A model generated the notes under the pieces. It saw nothing but the letters and a program-made list of their open reading frames with translations. It made no database searches and was not told the origin of the DNA. A DNA stretch of 64,000 bases. It comes from a virus. Positions 38,680 to 47,371 of this stretch are shown piece by piece. A program made the translations under genes and the position numbers. The first letter of the stretch is position 1, and the number at the start of each line of letters is the position of its first letter. Where the stretch lies: IMG/VR virus record IMGVR_UViG_3300042467_002158, positions 62,001-126,000 of that record. One strand, 5' to 3'.

Positions 38680-39296
38680 AGTTTATTACTCTTAGTTAAA
38701 TTATCTTTAGCCCATAATGGTTGTAGATTAGTGTAGTGTGATAGTTTTTTAAGTTCATCGTAATTTTTAGCGGAAGATAAAGGTATTATATGATCGATAT
38801 GCCATTCACCATGATTATCCCATGTCATCCCATCTGTAAACTTATCCTCAATATGTTTTACTAATTCTGTTGGGGAACACCCAATTAAATCAAATGTTGT
38901 GTCTTTTTTAATCCCCCCCGATAATTTTAAAAAATTACGTATTCTACTTCGCACAGTAAATGTTAATTTAAAAACCTCATCCTCAGTGAATCTTTTTTTC
39001 CTGTAATCAGACACAACCTTATTTACTCTATCTTTATTATTCTTTCTATAGTCATTACTATTTTGTATGTATTTTTCCCTATTTAATTCATAATGAATTT
39101 TTTTTCTGAGTGTGTCTTTCTCCTTATTGTTTGAGACCCAATCTCTATGGTATTCGGGGTTTTCCTCTCTCCATTTAATGTTCCTATTTTTGATACAATC
39201 TTTACATTGATTTCTATAACCATCTTTACAAGGATCACACTTGAGAAATTCGTCAATATTTTTATTTAACTCACATATGGTGCATATTTTATCCAT
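38676..39296 (-). CDS. HNH endonuclease, paralog of 36765
   Basis: 206 residues. CxxC pairs (CTICELNKNIDEFLKCDPC, CKDC) and the same C-terminal core as the gene at 36765: WDNHGEWHIDHIIPLSSAKN then YTNLQPLWAKDNLTKSN. The two HNH genes share this block almost unchanged, so they are paralogs. The tandem arrangement beside noncoding repeats suggests mobile homing genes. Confidence 0.85.
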   Translation of the reverse strand: MDKICTICELNKNIDEFLKCDPCKDGYRNQCKDCIKNRNIKWREENPEYHRDWVSNNKEKDTLRKKIHYELNREKYIQNSNDYRKNNKDRVNKVVSDYRKKRFTEDEVFKLTFTVRSRIRNFLKLSGGIKKDTTFDLIGCSPTELVKHIEDKFTDGMTWDNHGEWHIDHIIPLSSAKNYDELKKLSHYTNLQPLWAKDNLTKSNKL

Positions 39297-39770
39297 AACT
39301 TTTTAATAATATTTTATATTATAAATACTCATTAAGTTATCAACAGAGGGGATTTTTGTTAATAACTTTATGTTAAAAAATTTGGAAATGACAAAAAGTC
39401 AGTCTTGCTCGCTTCACAACACAATCCCCTCACCCACTTTTATACCACAAACTCCCACAATTCATTACCACTTTCTACCACCATTATTGGTCCTGTTGCT
39501 ATACTGAGAGTGAAAAAATCCCCTCTCTTGACCCCTACAGGACCACTTTTTTAACTACTTATATTTTCCAGCTAAAAAAGTATAGTTAAAGAACAAGAAG
39601 CGTGGACAGTCCTTTAGGACGTTAGAATGGTATATTATATATAACTTCAACGACCACTTTAGTGTTTTACTTAGATCCAACTTAACATTCGACCCCCTAA
39701 TAATAGACACATTATTTAGACTTGTAAATAATCTACTTAACTGTTCATTATTTCCCTGTGTTCAGCATCG

Positions 39771-39850
39771 TAGACCGACACGCCAGTGGAGTGCCACTGA
39801 ACATTAATCTGTAGTGAACACCTCATCTAGGATTACTCTTTGATCTACTA
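39771..39850 (+). ncRNA. Putative noncoding RNA, copy 2
   Basis: Starts TAGACCGACACGCCAGTGGA, equal to the motif at 37769 at 16 of 20 positions with the changes mostly transitions. GTGGAGTGCCAC can form a hairpin. No clear host-type promoter box precedes it. Confidence 0.4.
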
Positions 39851-40061
39851 AAGTTGGTGGTAATAAGTGGGGGAACTTTGTTCCCCATTTGTGAAATCAC
39901 CAATAAACTGATCACCATAACGTCTTCTTTAATTGTGTCACTTATAAATGGGGGTCTTTCATTTAGTGGGGGGATTACATTACTGTTTAATATATGTGGT
40001 AATTAGTGGGACATATCCTATATAGAAATGTAATAATATAATACATGAATGAATGAAAAAA

Positions 40062-40082
40062 GGAGACCCGTATGGAGTCTCC
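40062..40082. terminator. Hairpin terminator
   Basis: GGAGAC/GTCTCC stem with CCGTATGGA loop, A6 on the left and TTTT on the right, next to the stop of the secreted protein gene. Short GAATGAATGA and GTGAATGAAT repeats flank it. Confidence 0.55.
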
Positions 40083-40111
40083 CTTTTGTAGTGAGTGAAT
40101 GAATTATATTA

Positions 40112-40627
40112 TTACTCGTTAATATACCTTATCTCTTTTGATCCATCACTATAAACATAGATCATTGGTTGATTAAACATAGTAGTTGTTTCTCTTCCCA
40201 TAAAATCTACAACCTTTACAATTTCTTTTTTATTTACCGTTACTTCATTAAGTTCTAATACTGAACAATCAACAACAAAGTTAATAAAGATTGTGAAATT
40301 TGTTGTTTGTGTAAAACATTGTGGTGTTTGGGGTGGGAATGGTTCTTGTGTTGCACCTACATACAAACAAACTGTTACTGTGATAGGATAAAACGCAACT
40401 CCATTGTTCGAAACTGGAACATCAATAATATAATGATGAACATTTTGAGATTGCATACTATCAATAGATGTAGGTATCATACTGCCAGATCCTACTTCTG
40501 AAACATAAGTATTGGTTAATCCGTAAAGGCATTCATTTTGATTGGAGATATAAATGTTTGCAGGAACTTGTGAAAATGTCATAAAAGACATAAGAACAAG
40601 GATAAATGTCAATAATAGATTTTTCAT
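40112..40627 (-). CDS. Secreted hypothetical protein
   Basis: 171 residues. Signal peptide MKNLLLTFILVLMSFMTFSQ. The mature protein is beta-rich with three cysteines (NECLYGLTNTYVSEVGSGSM, VTVCLYVGATQEPFPPQTPQ), and the C-terminus reads VYSDGSKEIRYINE with FMGRETTTMFNQPMIYVY, recalling the ends of Bacteroidota proteins carrying C-terminal T9SS type A-like motifs (DxxGR). That reading is tentative. It may be a phage-encoded surface protein. Confidence 0.6.
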   Translation of the reverse strand: MKNLLLTFILVLMSFMTFSQVPANIYISNQNECLYGLTNTYVSEVGSGSMIPTSIDSMQSQNVHHYIIDVPVSNNGVAFYPITVTVCLYVGATQEPFPPQTPQCFTQTTNFTIFINFVVDCSVLELNEVTVNKKEIVKVVDFMGRETTTMFNQPMIYVYSDGSKEIRYINE

Positions 40628-40676
40628 TGTTTTTTATTTAAAGATACTCATATTCCCCCACTTTATCCTACACTCT

Positions 40677-41369
40677 TTAACTTACCATAGATAAAAACTT
40701 TTTCATCTTTGTTAAATCCATTGTAACATTTTTAGGTATATGTGTAGGTGCCAATGATTCTTTTACATTTGGATTTGTTTGTTTGGCTAAATCATATATC
40801 GTTTTTTGATCCGTTCCTACATTGTATAAACCTTTTGCGTCTTTTTTAATTAGTTCTATTACCAATGAAGATATAACGTCTGTGTAGTCAGCATTTGTTA
40901 CCACATCAGTCCATGCTGAATCATATGGGAATGGTTTTGGTTTATGAGACAATCTACATATTAAATAATCTTTGGAGAATAATCTAATATGTTCATCAGC
41001 CAAAACTTTAGATAAACTATACCAAGTGTTGTCAGGTGCTGGAACACTGTTCTCGTTAGCATTTTTTTGTGATCTCGCATAAACATAATCTGTTGATATA
41101 TGAATTAGTTTTGATCCCGCTTCATTACAGAACGTAACCAAATACGTAACAAACTCATAATTGTCTTTAATGACCGATTCATAATCATCTGAATATGTAT
41201 TTGTGTTTGCAATACAATTAAGAATCACGTCATATCCTTGTAGTTTATAAATCCATTCATCAAACGTTGTGATATCAATATTATCTTTCTTTCTTGATAA
41301 AAAATCCCACCCTGTTTGGTTGATGATCTCTTGACCTAATTTTCCATTACCTAACACTAAAACTTTCAT
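40677..41369 (-). CDS. RmlD-like NAD(P)-dependent sugar reductase
   Basis: 230 residues. N-terminal nucleotide-binding loop MKVLVLGNGKLGQEI, then DVILNCIANTNTY and the catalytic pair ISTDYVY plus WYSLSKVLADE (Tyr and Lys of the extended SDR family). This is the order of dTDP-4-dehydrorhamnose reductase, which makes dTDP-rhamnose for O-antigen, though the protein is about 60 residues shorter than the usual 290. It may supply rhamnose-like sugars for surface modification. No rmlABC partners are nearby. Confidence 0.7.
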   Translation of the reverse strand: MKVLVLGNGKLGQEIINQTGWDFLSRKKDNIDITTFDEWIYKLQGYDVILNCIANTNTYSDDYESVIKDNYEFVTYLVTFCNEAGSKLIHISTDYVYARSQKNANENSVPAPDNTWYSLSKVLADEHIRLFSKDYLICRLSHKPKPFPYDSAWTDVVTNADYTDVISSLVIELIKKDAKGLYNVGTDQKTIYDLAKQTNPNVKESLAPTHIPKNVTMDLTKMKKFLSMVS

Positions 41370-41388
41370 AACTTAATTATATAAAAAA

Positions 41389-41416
41389 TCCCCCATTAAA
41401 ACAAACGGAGGATTGA
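41389..41416. terminator. Hairpin terminator, recurring type
   Basis: ATCCCCCATTAAAACAAACGG then AGGAT: ATCC-CC/GG-GGAT stem. Near-identical elements occur at 43009 and 44143, each just downstream of a minus-strand gene. Confidence 0.55.
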
Positions 41417-41485
41417 ATTATTTATTCTTTTTGTTTAATTATAAAACTCAACATTTAGTTTTGTATCATACCATAATATATTGTA

Positions 41486-42304
41486 TTATTTACCAATTAA
41501 CGATAATCTTTTTCTTTCTATTTCACAATACTCTTCAGATAATTCTGACCCTATATAATTTCTATTGTTTAAAATTGACATTTTAGAGGTGGTTCCACTA
41601 CCCATAAACGGGTCATATATTAAATCACCTTCATTTGACCAACTAATTATGTGTCTCCTTACTAACTCTTCAGGAAATATTGCGGGGTGTTCGAATGCGA
41701 CCTTATCATGAGTGCTATTTCCACCACCAACATAAAAATCCCATATATTGTAATCAGGCACCATTTCTTTAACAAAATAATCATTTTGATTAAAATCTCC
41801 ATCTTGATTCCTTGAAAACTTTTTCTTTCTATAAACTCGTTTGTCATTACATTTATTACTTCTTTCCCGTAATTCTATGTTAGTCGTTTTAGGTTTGCCT
41901 TTAGAGAAGACAAACATATACTCAAACATCTGTTGATATCTTATACCAGCATTAGGCATAGGGTTTAATTTCCTATATATCATCGTATCATGAACTTTAA
42001 ATCCAATCTCTTTGAAATAAAGTGCTTGTCTAAATGAGTTTAAAGATTCTGAACCATCAATCATGCTATCATTAACCACCCAAACAACAACTCCCCCTTT
42101 TTTAGTTACTCTATACAGCTCATTTGCAATATCTTCGAATGGGAATGAGTATCCGTTAAATTCATTACTTAATTTACCAACCTTTTTATTATAATTTCTT
42201 ATTTCATCATAAGGTGGTGATGTGATTGTTAAGTCGATAAAATTATTGGCCATAGAACCCATTGTTTTTAAACAACTCTCGTTATAAGTTTTATTAATTT
42301 CCAT
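41486..42304 (-). CDS. DNA methyltransferase (N6-adenine or N4-cytosine)
   Basis: 272 residues. Catalytic motif IV is DLTITSPPYDEIRNY (residues about 25-39); AdoMet-binding motif I is DLIYDPFMGSGTTSKMSILN near the C-terminus, so the order is that of the beta class. TSPPY is found in both N4-cytosine and N6-adenine enzymes. Length is normal for a solitary type II methylase. It overlaps the preceding gene by 11 bp. It may protect phage DNA from host restriction or pair with the neighbour as a restriction-modification system. Confidence 0.88.
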   Translation of the reverse strand: MEINKTYNESCLKTMGSMANNFIDLTITSPPYDEIRNYNKKVGKLSNEFNGYSFPFEDIANELYRVTKKGGVVVWVVNDSMIDGSESLNSFRQALYFKEIGFKVHDTMIYRKLNPMPNAGIRYQQMFEYMFVFSKGKPKTTNIELRERSNKCNDKRVYRKKKFSRNQDGDFNQNDYFVKEMVPDYNIWDFYVGGGNSTHDKVAFEHPAIFPEELVRRHIISWSNEGDLIYDPFMGSGTTSKMSILNNRNYIGSELSEEYCEIERKRLSLIGK

Positions 42305-42980
42305 GATTTAAAATAATATCAATACATTTATTATAAATAATATCAAAATTATGACATTTATCAATAGCCGAATATGCATGCTCTCTTTTTTTAAATTCTT
42401 TGTGAACCCAATAATCAACTTCACAAATATCAGTATTTAATATACCCATATACTCTAAATATTTATTATTTGTGACCACATTAACATTACCTTTAACACC
42501 ATCCCCGCAGGCTAAAATCATGCCAATAACAACGTCTACTTTATATGGTAATCCATTTAAGTTAGGATTAAGATGATTAGGTAACAAATGAAAATAATTA
42601 GATACTTTATCTTGATTTATGAAATCATTTAAACCTTTAAGTGTGCTATACAATGAGGAAGTGTTAAAAGACGCATCATTACCTTTTTGTTGTGAAACTC
42701 TAATGTCAACAATACCATCAATGATCTTTACCGCCATTAAATCGACTTTAGTAGTATCCTGTGGTAATTTAACAATAACTCTGTCTTCTTGGAAATTTAT
42801 TAAAGCATCCTCTCTAAGATTTGCGATAATAGTATCTTTGGAATTTTTAGAAAAAATCTTATTATATTCGTAAATAACTTTGTCTTTGAATTCTCGTGAA
42901 TTAATATTCAGACCTAAATTAATTAAATTTTCTATGATTTCGATTATTTGTGCAGGAGACGCCCCTTTTTTTATACCCAT
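42294..42980 (-). CDS. Putative restriction endonuclease or methylase partner
   Basis: 228 residues, no clear family by eye. It overlaps the methyltransferase start by 11 bp, and its text has a helical N-terminus (KKGASPAQIIEIIENLINLG) and a central acidic/lysine region (DLMAVKIIDGIVDIRVSQQK) that could hold a PD-(D/E)xK-type core. Phage DNA methylases often stand alone, so this tight pair is notable. It could also be a specificity or regulatory protein. A host-type TATATTTG box (42999-43006) lies upstream. Confidence 0.5.
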   Translation of the reverse strand: MGIKKGASPAQIIEIIENLINLGLNINSREFKDKVIYEYNKIFSKNSKDTIIANLREDALINFQEDRVIVKLPQDTTKVDLMAVKIIDGIVDIRVSQQKGNDASFNTSSLYSTLKGLNDFINQDKVSNYFHLLPNHLNPNLNGLPYKVDVVIGMILACGDGVKGNVNVVTNNKYLEYMGILNTDICEVDYWVHKEFKKREHAYSAIDKCHNFDIIYNKCIDIILNHGN

Positions 42981-42998
42981 TTGTTTATCTATTTAACA

Positions 42999-43006
42999 CA
43001 AATATA
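42999..43006 (-). promoter_or_regulatory. Bacteroidota-type -7 box (TATATTTG)
   Basis: Minus-strand TATATTTG 18 nt upstream of the ATG of the gene pair at 41486-42980. Confidence 0.45.
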
Positions 43007-43008
43007 TA

Positions 43009-43037
43009 AAAAATCCCCCATTAAAACAAACGGAGGA
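43009..43037. terminator. Hairpin terminator, recurring type
   Basis: Same sequence type as 41389: ATCCCCCATTAAAACAAACG then GAGGAT. It lies downstream of the tagged gene at 43043. Confidence 0.55.
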
Positions 43038-43042
43038 TTAAA

Positions 43043-43318
43043 TTATTTTAAATGAAATTTAAGTGGAATTTTTAAATTAATTGATCTGAACCTTTCTTGT
43101 GATATATTCATGTTTTGACCATTTTTGAAATGTATATCTAAAGACCCATCGTTTAATATATCCACTTTATGAACTTCAGTTTTTATGGGCTCAACACCCA
43201 TCAATGTTACTGGTTTATTGATTATATTTTTAATGATGGTGTTTGTGTCACCTGTGGTTTGTTCATTAATAACCCCCATCATTTCTTGTATTCTTGATAT
43301 TTGTTCTTGTAGGTTCAT
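43043..43318 (-). CDS. Tagged hypothetical protein
   Basis: 91 residues from the internal ATG chosen because the leader MNLQEQISRIQEMMGVINEQ starts there. Site INE. A TATTTATTAGATATG leader precedes. The remainder is beta-like (KPVTLMGVEPIKTEVHKVDI, NGQNMNISQERF). Same leader class as 13153 and 28958. No family recognised. Confidence 0.6.
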   Translation of the reverse strand: MNLQEQISRIQEMMGVINEQTTGDTNTIIKNIINKPVTLMGVEPIKTEVHKVDILNDGSLDIHFKNGQNMNISQERFRSINLKIPLKFHLK

Positions 43319-43331
43319 ATCTAATAAATAT

Positions 43332-43589
43332 CTAAGAAACTTTAAATTCGCAAGTGATATAAAAATCAAATGGGAACATATTTGACATATCTTCCTCTAA
43401 TTGTTTTAGTATATTTAAATCCCTTCCTTTTCTCCCGAAGAACTTATGTGCCTTTTGGGCCGTATCACAATGCACAGTAATGAAAAATATTTTTTTGTTT
43501 GCACTATATCTGAATTTTAAATCATCATAATCATGTGGTATGATCAGTTTGAAATAGTCCAATATAAGTTTATCTAATTTATTTTCCAT
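43332..43589 (-). CDS. Hypothetical protein, small paralog group
   Basis: 85 residues. MENKLDKLILDYFKLIIPHD then FITVHCDTAQKAHKFFGRKG and a C-terminal FDFYITCEFKVS. Pattern (helix, strand, helix, strand) is like the next two genes, suggesting a loose family. It overlaps the next gene by 16 bp. No family recognised. Confidence 0.55.
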   Translation of the reverse strand: MENKLDKLILDYFKLIIPHDYDDLKFRYSANKKIFFITVHCDTAQKAHKFFGRKGRDLNILKQLEEDMSNMFPFDFYITCEFKVS

Positions 43590-43876
43590 GCTCCGTATTT
43601 ATATTCTTTAAGCATTGGTTTTAAATTAATGTTCGGGTAATTAATATATTCCACCAACAATTTGACTTTAAGATTTGGTAAGTATCTTTTTATTTGATTT
43701 CTTATGTATCTAATGTTTGGTTCTGCGTTTTCAATAGCCATACTATAGAATACATGACTACCTTTTAAATCTTTTGTTATAGAAATAAAATATGATCCAT
43801 CTTCCTGTAAAGAAATTTTTAATGGCAAATTAATGTCATCAAACAAAGATTCTATGTATTCGGTTAAGTCTTTCAT
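43574..43876 (-). CDS. Hypothetical protein of the small paralog group
   Basis: 100 residues. Start MKDLTEYIESLFDDINLPLK is clearly related to MKDLSKYIESLLDDHMPDKK of the next gene. Strand-rich body (DGSYFISITKDLKGSHVFYS, LPNLKVKLLVEYINYPN). Both starts resemble a shortened leader. No family recognised. Confidence 0.55.
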   Translation of the reverse strand: MKDLTEYIESLFDDINLPLKISLQEDGSYFISITKDLKGSHVFYSMAIENAEPNIRYIRNQIKRYLPNLKVKLLVEYINYPNINLKPMLKEYKYGAWKIN

Positions 43877-44128
43877 TTAAACAAAAATATAAGTTGTGTA
43901 AAACATAACTTGGTTATCAGGTAAAAAAGTTTTCATAATGTCATTTATTGTATAGTCGGTGGTAAACGACATAATATATTGGTAAGAATCTTGTGTTTCA
44001 GGATTAAAATTCTCCTTAGTTATGGTGATTTTAATTGAATACTTATCGTTATATTTTTTAACCTCAACTTTTTTGTCGGGCATATGATCATCGAGCAACG
44101 ACTCTATATATTTGGATAAATCTTTCAC
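43877..44128 (-). CDS. Hypothetical protein of the small paralog group
   Basis: 83 residues. MKDLSKYIESLLDDHMPDKK then alternating strands (YNDKYSIKITITKENF, QVMFYTTYIFV). Directly adjacent to its paralog at 43574, so a tandem duplication is likely. No family recognised. Confidence 0.55.
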   Translation of the reverse strand: MKDLSKYIESLLDDHMPDKKVEVKKYNDKYSIKITITKENFNPETQDSYQYIMSFTTDYTINDIMKTFLPDNQVMFYTTYIFV

Positions 44129-44142
44129 TAACGCTAAGATAA

Positions 44143-44173
44143 AAAAAATCCCCCATTTTTACAAGTGGAGGAT
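44143..44173. terminator. Hairpin terminator, recurring type
   Basis: ATCCCCCATTTTTACAAGTG then GAGGAT: eight-position stem with one mismatch, downstream of the tagged operon at 44199. Confidence 0.55.
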
Positions 44174-44198
44174 CAAATTATTTGTTCTTTTATCTTTA

Positions 44199-45443
44199 TC
44201 ATACAAAATATAATTTTAGTTGTCCTAATCTCATGGTATCTATAATTGAGTAACCACCAACTGATGATACTATAAGTTCTAATTCGTCGTTTAAATCATC
44301 AAGTTCTCCTTTTCCTATAATATCACCTAATCTAACGGGATCTTCTTCTTCCCATCCACTATTTGAAGGGAAAGGTTTATATTCATAATATTCTCTCCAT
44401 TGTTTTGCTCCCCACTTTTCATCTACTTTTAATTCTCCGTAAATTGTTAATGTGTTGGAAAATTCAGAATAACTAATATTATCTATTTCTATTTCTTTAA
44501 ACCAAGAAAAACTCTTTGGTATAATTTTGTTGATCGCACTTTCTATATTGGAATAGTCTTCTTCTTTTGGAGTCCAATATTCTTTTAATGATTTATTTTT
44601 CTTTTTAACACAATTAGGATATCTCTTACCAAACATTGTCTTCATACCTTTTTGAGTATATCCTTTCCAACATTTCTCTGTAAGTTCTGTTTCTTCATTA
44701 TATTGGTGTTTGAAATGAACATGATCTGGTTTCATTTCAAATGCAGGTGCGGCATAACCACCAACACCTTCGGTTTCTTCTTCTTTATGAGTATCATCAC
44801 ATTTTGTTGTGTCGTAAGCAATATATATCCCGTCAAACTTTGGTAAATAATCTTCAATTAATCCTTTAAGTTCTTGTTTAGATTGTCCGTATCTTTCATA
44901 ACCAAAATCTTTCAAACTATCATAAGTAAAATATAAAATGATCCTTATTGAAATTCCTTCTCTATGATGTAGTTTGATTACATCCCAACTTAACCCACAA
45001 ATACCTTCATCAAATACATCATAAACTAACTTGTTAATTAGTTTTTCATATTTCATGAAAGGTTTTTTAAGATCACTTACATGTTCTTTCACTGATTCTG
45101 TTAGAATATCCTGAACTTCTAAATTATGTTTATTTACAGGAGCACTACGGTGTTGAGAAAAATCGTGTTTGGTTAATTTTCTTCCCATTCGTTTTTCTAA
45201 ACAAGACATACAAAGTGTATTGGTATTGTTTCCGAATTCACGCCAAATATCATCGTCGACCATGTACATTTGATAATTGGGATCTCCGCAATCTTCGCAT
45301 GTGAATTTTTCTTTTTCTGATTGTATTGTACTAGGATCAACTTCTACCCTTTTTTTAAACCTGAAAAAATTACCAAGATCATCTAATAAACTTTCATTAG
45401 TTTCTTCTTTGAGTATATTTTTGATATGTTGTTTTAGATCCAT
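44199..45443 (-). CDS. Tagged zinc-ribbon protein with duplicated leader
   Basis: 414 residues. Leader MDLKQHIKNILKEETNESLL, site LKE. Zinc ribbon CEDCGDPNYQMYMVDDD then CMSCLEKRMGRKLTK. A second leader-like segment LEVQDILTESVKEH follows near residue 108. Motif TEKCWKGYTQKGMKTMFGKR then YPNCVKK near residue 262 is a block I recall from marine phage proteins. Multi-module architecture, possibly an assembled virion protein. It is the last gene of the operon. Confidence 0.6.
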   Translation of the reverse strand: MDLKQHIKNILKEETNESLLDDLGNFFRFKKRVEVDPSTIQSEKEKFTCEDCGDPNYQMYMVDDDIWREFGNNTNTLCMSCLEKRMGRKLTKHDFSQHRSAPVNKHNLEVQDILTESVKEHVSDLKKPFMKYEKLINKLVYDVFDEGICGLSWDVIKLHHREGISIRIILYFTYDSLKDFGYERYGQSKQELKGLIEDYLPKFDGIYIAYDTTKCDDTHKEEETEGVGGYAAPAFEMKPDHVHFKHQYNEETELTEKCWKGYTQKGMKTMFGKRYPNCVKKKNKSLKEYWTPKEEDYSNIESAINKIIPKSFSWFKEIEIDNISYSEFSNTLTIYGELKVDEKWGAKQWREYYEYKPFPSNSGWEEEDPVRLGDIIGKGELDDLNDELELIVSSVGGYSIIDTMRLGQLKLYFV

Positions 45444-45470
45444 TACTTAATAAATATTAAAAAAAACCAA

Positions 45471-46499
45471 TTAGTCCCTACTTCTTAATGGCACTATTTC
45501 TACATCAAACATATCTATACGAGGATCATAAAATCTCGGGTTTGTTCGTAAACGATTTAATACTTCACCATAAAAATCATTGAATGAAAAATACTCCCTG
45601 AAATCATCGAACTCAAAGTCAGTCATTTCTTCAATGAAATTATCGTCAACTTGTTCTTCTTTACCGTCTTCAGTTATTTTAACACCCTCAAAATATCCCC
45701 TTGTGGTAATTTCAATAGTATCACTGTTTATGTGAATTTGATATCTTACAAATTCAAAGTTTAACATATACTGAGATTTATAGGCGTCGAATTCTAAATA
45801 CTTTTTATTTTTTAATGTTGTTTCAATAAAGTTTTCATCATTTTTGTTTAAGTAATACCGACCGTTTGGCATGTTTTCTATAACATTCATTTGTTTGTAT
45901 AACCCATAAAAATCTAAATTAACAAAAGAACAAAAATCTCTAAACTCATCAACCGCCACTTCTTTAATCAATTCCCCATTGAAAGAATAATCCTCAGGGT
46001 TTTCAATAATCCAAGTAATAACATCATATTCTTCGTGATAATTTGGTTGTAAAATTATTCCTTTATATTCAACTGGTTGTTCATGTAAAAAGTTTTTGTA
46101 GAAGTATTTAATTGGTTTTTCTAATTTTTTCTTTTTTTCAGATTCGTTAATAACATTTCCCAAATTATCATATTTCAACTTTTCAGTGTCAATGTAAACA
46201 TCAACAATTTTATGTCTAAAATCCCAATGAAAAGCCCAATAAGGACAAACAACAACATGACCACCTGTAATTTGCATGATTTCGTCTGATATGTGTTCCG
46301 CAAACCAAGATGTGATGTTTGCGGCAGGATCGTCGGAGTCAAAGTAAATTTTAAGGAGTGGTTTATCATCATATGTGGATTGCTCAATAAAAGAAACCTC
46401 ATCAAACAAATCATATATCATTTGTTTAACCAAATTAACTTTATTGTTTTGGTTTTCCTCAACAAGAACATTTTTAATATGTTGTCTAAGTTGATTCAC
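45471..46499 (-). CDS. Tagged hypothetical protein (GTG start)
   Basis: 342 residues. The start is GTG, giving MNQLRQHIKNVLVEENQNNK, site LVE. The body is beta-rich and acidic (LLKIYFDSDDPAANITSWFA, FDFEDFREYFSFNDFYGEV). It lies 2 bp from the upstream gene. The leader falls in the class MxxLIxxILKEE of 46502-48266. No family recognised. Confidence 0.6.
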   Translation of the reverse strand: MNQLRQHIKNVLVEENQNNKVNLVKQMIYDLFDEVSFIEQSTYDDKPLLKIYFDSDDPAANITSWFAEHISDEIMQITGGHVVVCPYWAFHWDFRHKIVDVYIDTEKLKYDNLGNVINESEKKKKLEKPIKYFYKNFLHEQPVEYKGIILQPNYHEEYDVITWIIENPEDYSFNGELIKEVAVDEFRDFCSFVNLDFYGLYKQMNVIENMPNGRYYLNKNDENFIETTLKNKKYLEFDAYKSQYMLNFEFVRYQIHINSDTIEITTRGYFEGVKITEDGKEEQVDDNFIEEMTDFEFDDFREYFSFNDFYGEVLNRLRTNPRFYDPRIDMFDVEIVPLRSRD

Positions 46500-46501
46500 A
46501 A

Positions 46502-47371
46502 TTACATTACTTGGTTTAAGAATGTTTTAACAGCTCTTACCACATTTTGAGCGTAAGAGTCAAGGTGTCTTTCATAAAAATTGAAGGGTTCAATTACATC
46601 ATGTTCTATCAACATTTTAATAATTGTCATTCTTTGTTCTTGTTTGTTTTGAAATGTTGATATGGTATATGTTTCTCCGTTAACATCAAAAAATATTGTC
46701 TTAAATATTATTGGTTTTTCTTCATCACCAAAATTTCTTTCCTCCACTTTATATCTTCTTAAAAGAAAGTTTAATATCTTTTGAGTTGGGTCTTCTTCGT
46801 TTTCTTGAAGTGTCTTCGATTCGTTCATATTAATTTTATTGTAATACTCACGATGTAAGTTTTTAATATCATTGTAATTATACCTAATGTCGTGGTCCAA
46901 ACTTTCCCAGTCTTTTCCATTTACAAAGTCAATAGAAACATAATACCCATCTTTGTACATGTCTCTTACTTCAGGTTTTATATCAAGTTTACCTATGTTT
47001 AAATCAGCAATTGAGGAGTAAATAAATTGCTCCAACAATTTTTTATCACTTTCATTTAAGTTAGAATCATCATAAATCAAATTAAGTATTGGCCAAGAGT
47101 TCGTTTCATGTATATTTTTAGCAATACCAACAACTTCAAATTCAAATGGGAATTCAATTATATCATTTTTGAAATGTCCTAAAAGATCCAACTTTCCTTT
47201 GAGTGAATCTATCATGTCCGTAAGATCAGGAAATGGTTTCATCATTCTTTTAAGATTATTTATTCCACCAACCATTTCAGCAGCAACAAATATACCCTCA
47301 TCTTTAATTACATCAAGTATGTTTGAAAGTGCTGAAGACTCTTTTAAGATATATCTAATTAACTCTCTCAT
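46502..47371 (-). CDS. Tagged hypothetical protein
   Basis: 289 residues. Leader MRELIRYILKESSALSNILD, site LKE. It contains AAEMVGGINNLKRMM, a theme shared with the tagged gene at 36208. Later NESKTLQENEEDPTQKILNF marks a second module. Overlaps the upstream gene by 4 bp (ATGA). No family recognised. Confidence 0.6.
   Translation of the reverse strand: MRELIRYILKESSALSNILDVIKDEGIFVAAEMVGGINNLKRMMKPFPDLTDMIDSLKGKLDLLGHFKNDIIEFPFEFEVVGIAKNIHETNSWPILNLIYDDSNLNESDKKLLEQFIYSSIADLNIGKLDIKPEVRDMYKDGYYVSIDFVNGKDWESLDHDIRYNYNDIKNLHREYYNKINMNESKTLQENEEDPTQKILNFLLRRYKVEERNFGDEEKPIIFKTIFFDVNGETYTISTFQNKQEQRMTIIKMLIEHDVIEPFNFYERHLDSYAQNVVRAVKTFLNQVM

Larger units (their letters stand above)
39297..40111. 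other. Noncoding stretch, no gene seen
   Basis: No ORF of gene-like composition on either strand. It contains the TAGACCG element at 39771 and a hairpin terminator at 40062-40082. GGGG-rich texts (AGTGGGGGGATTACATT and similar) are scattered through it. Confidence 0.45.

Noticed and set aside
40112-40627. T9SS type A C-terminal sorting motif
   Set aside because: The end FMGRETTTMFNQPMIYVY is only partly like the usual DxxGR-type C-terminal motif; kept as a mention but not asserted.
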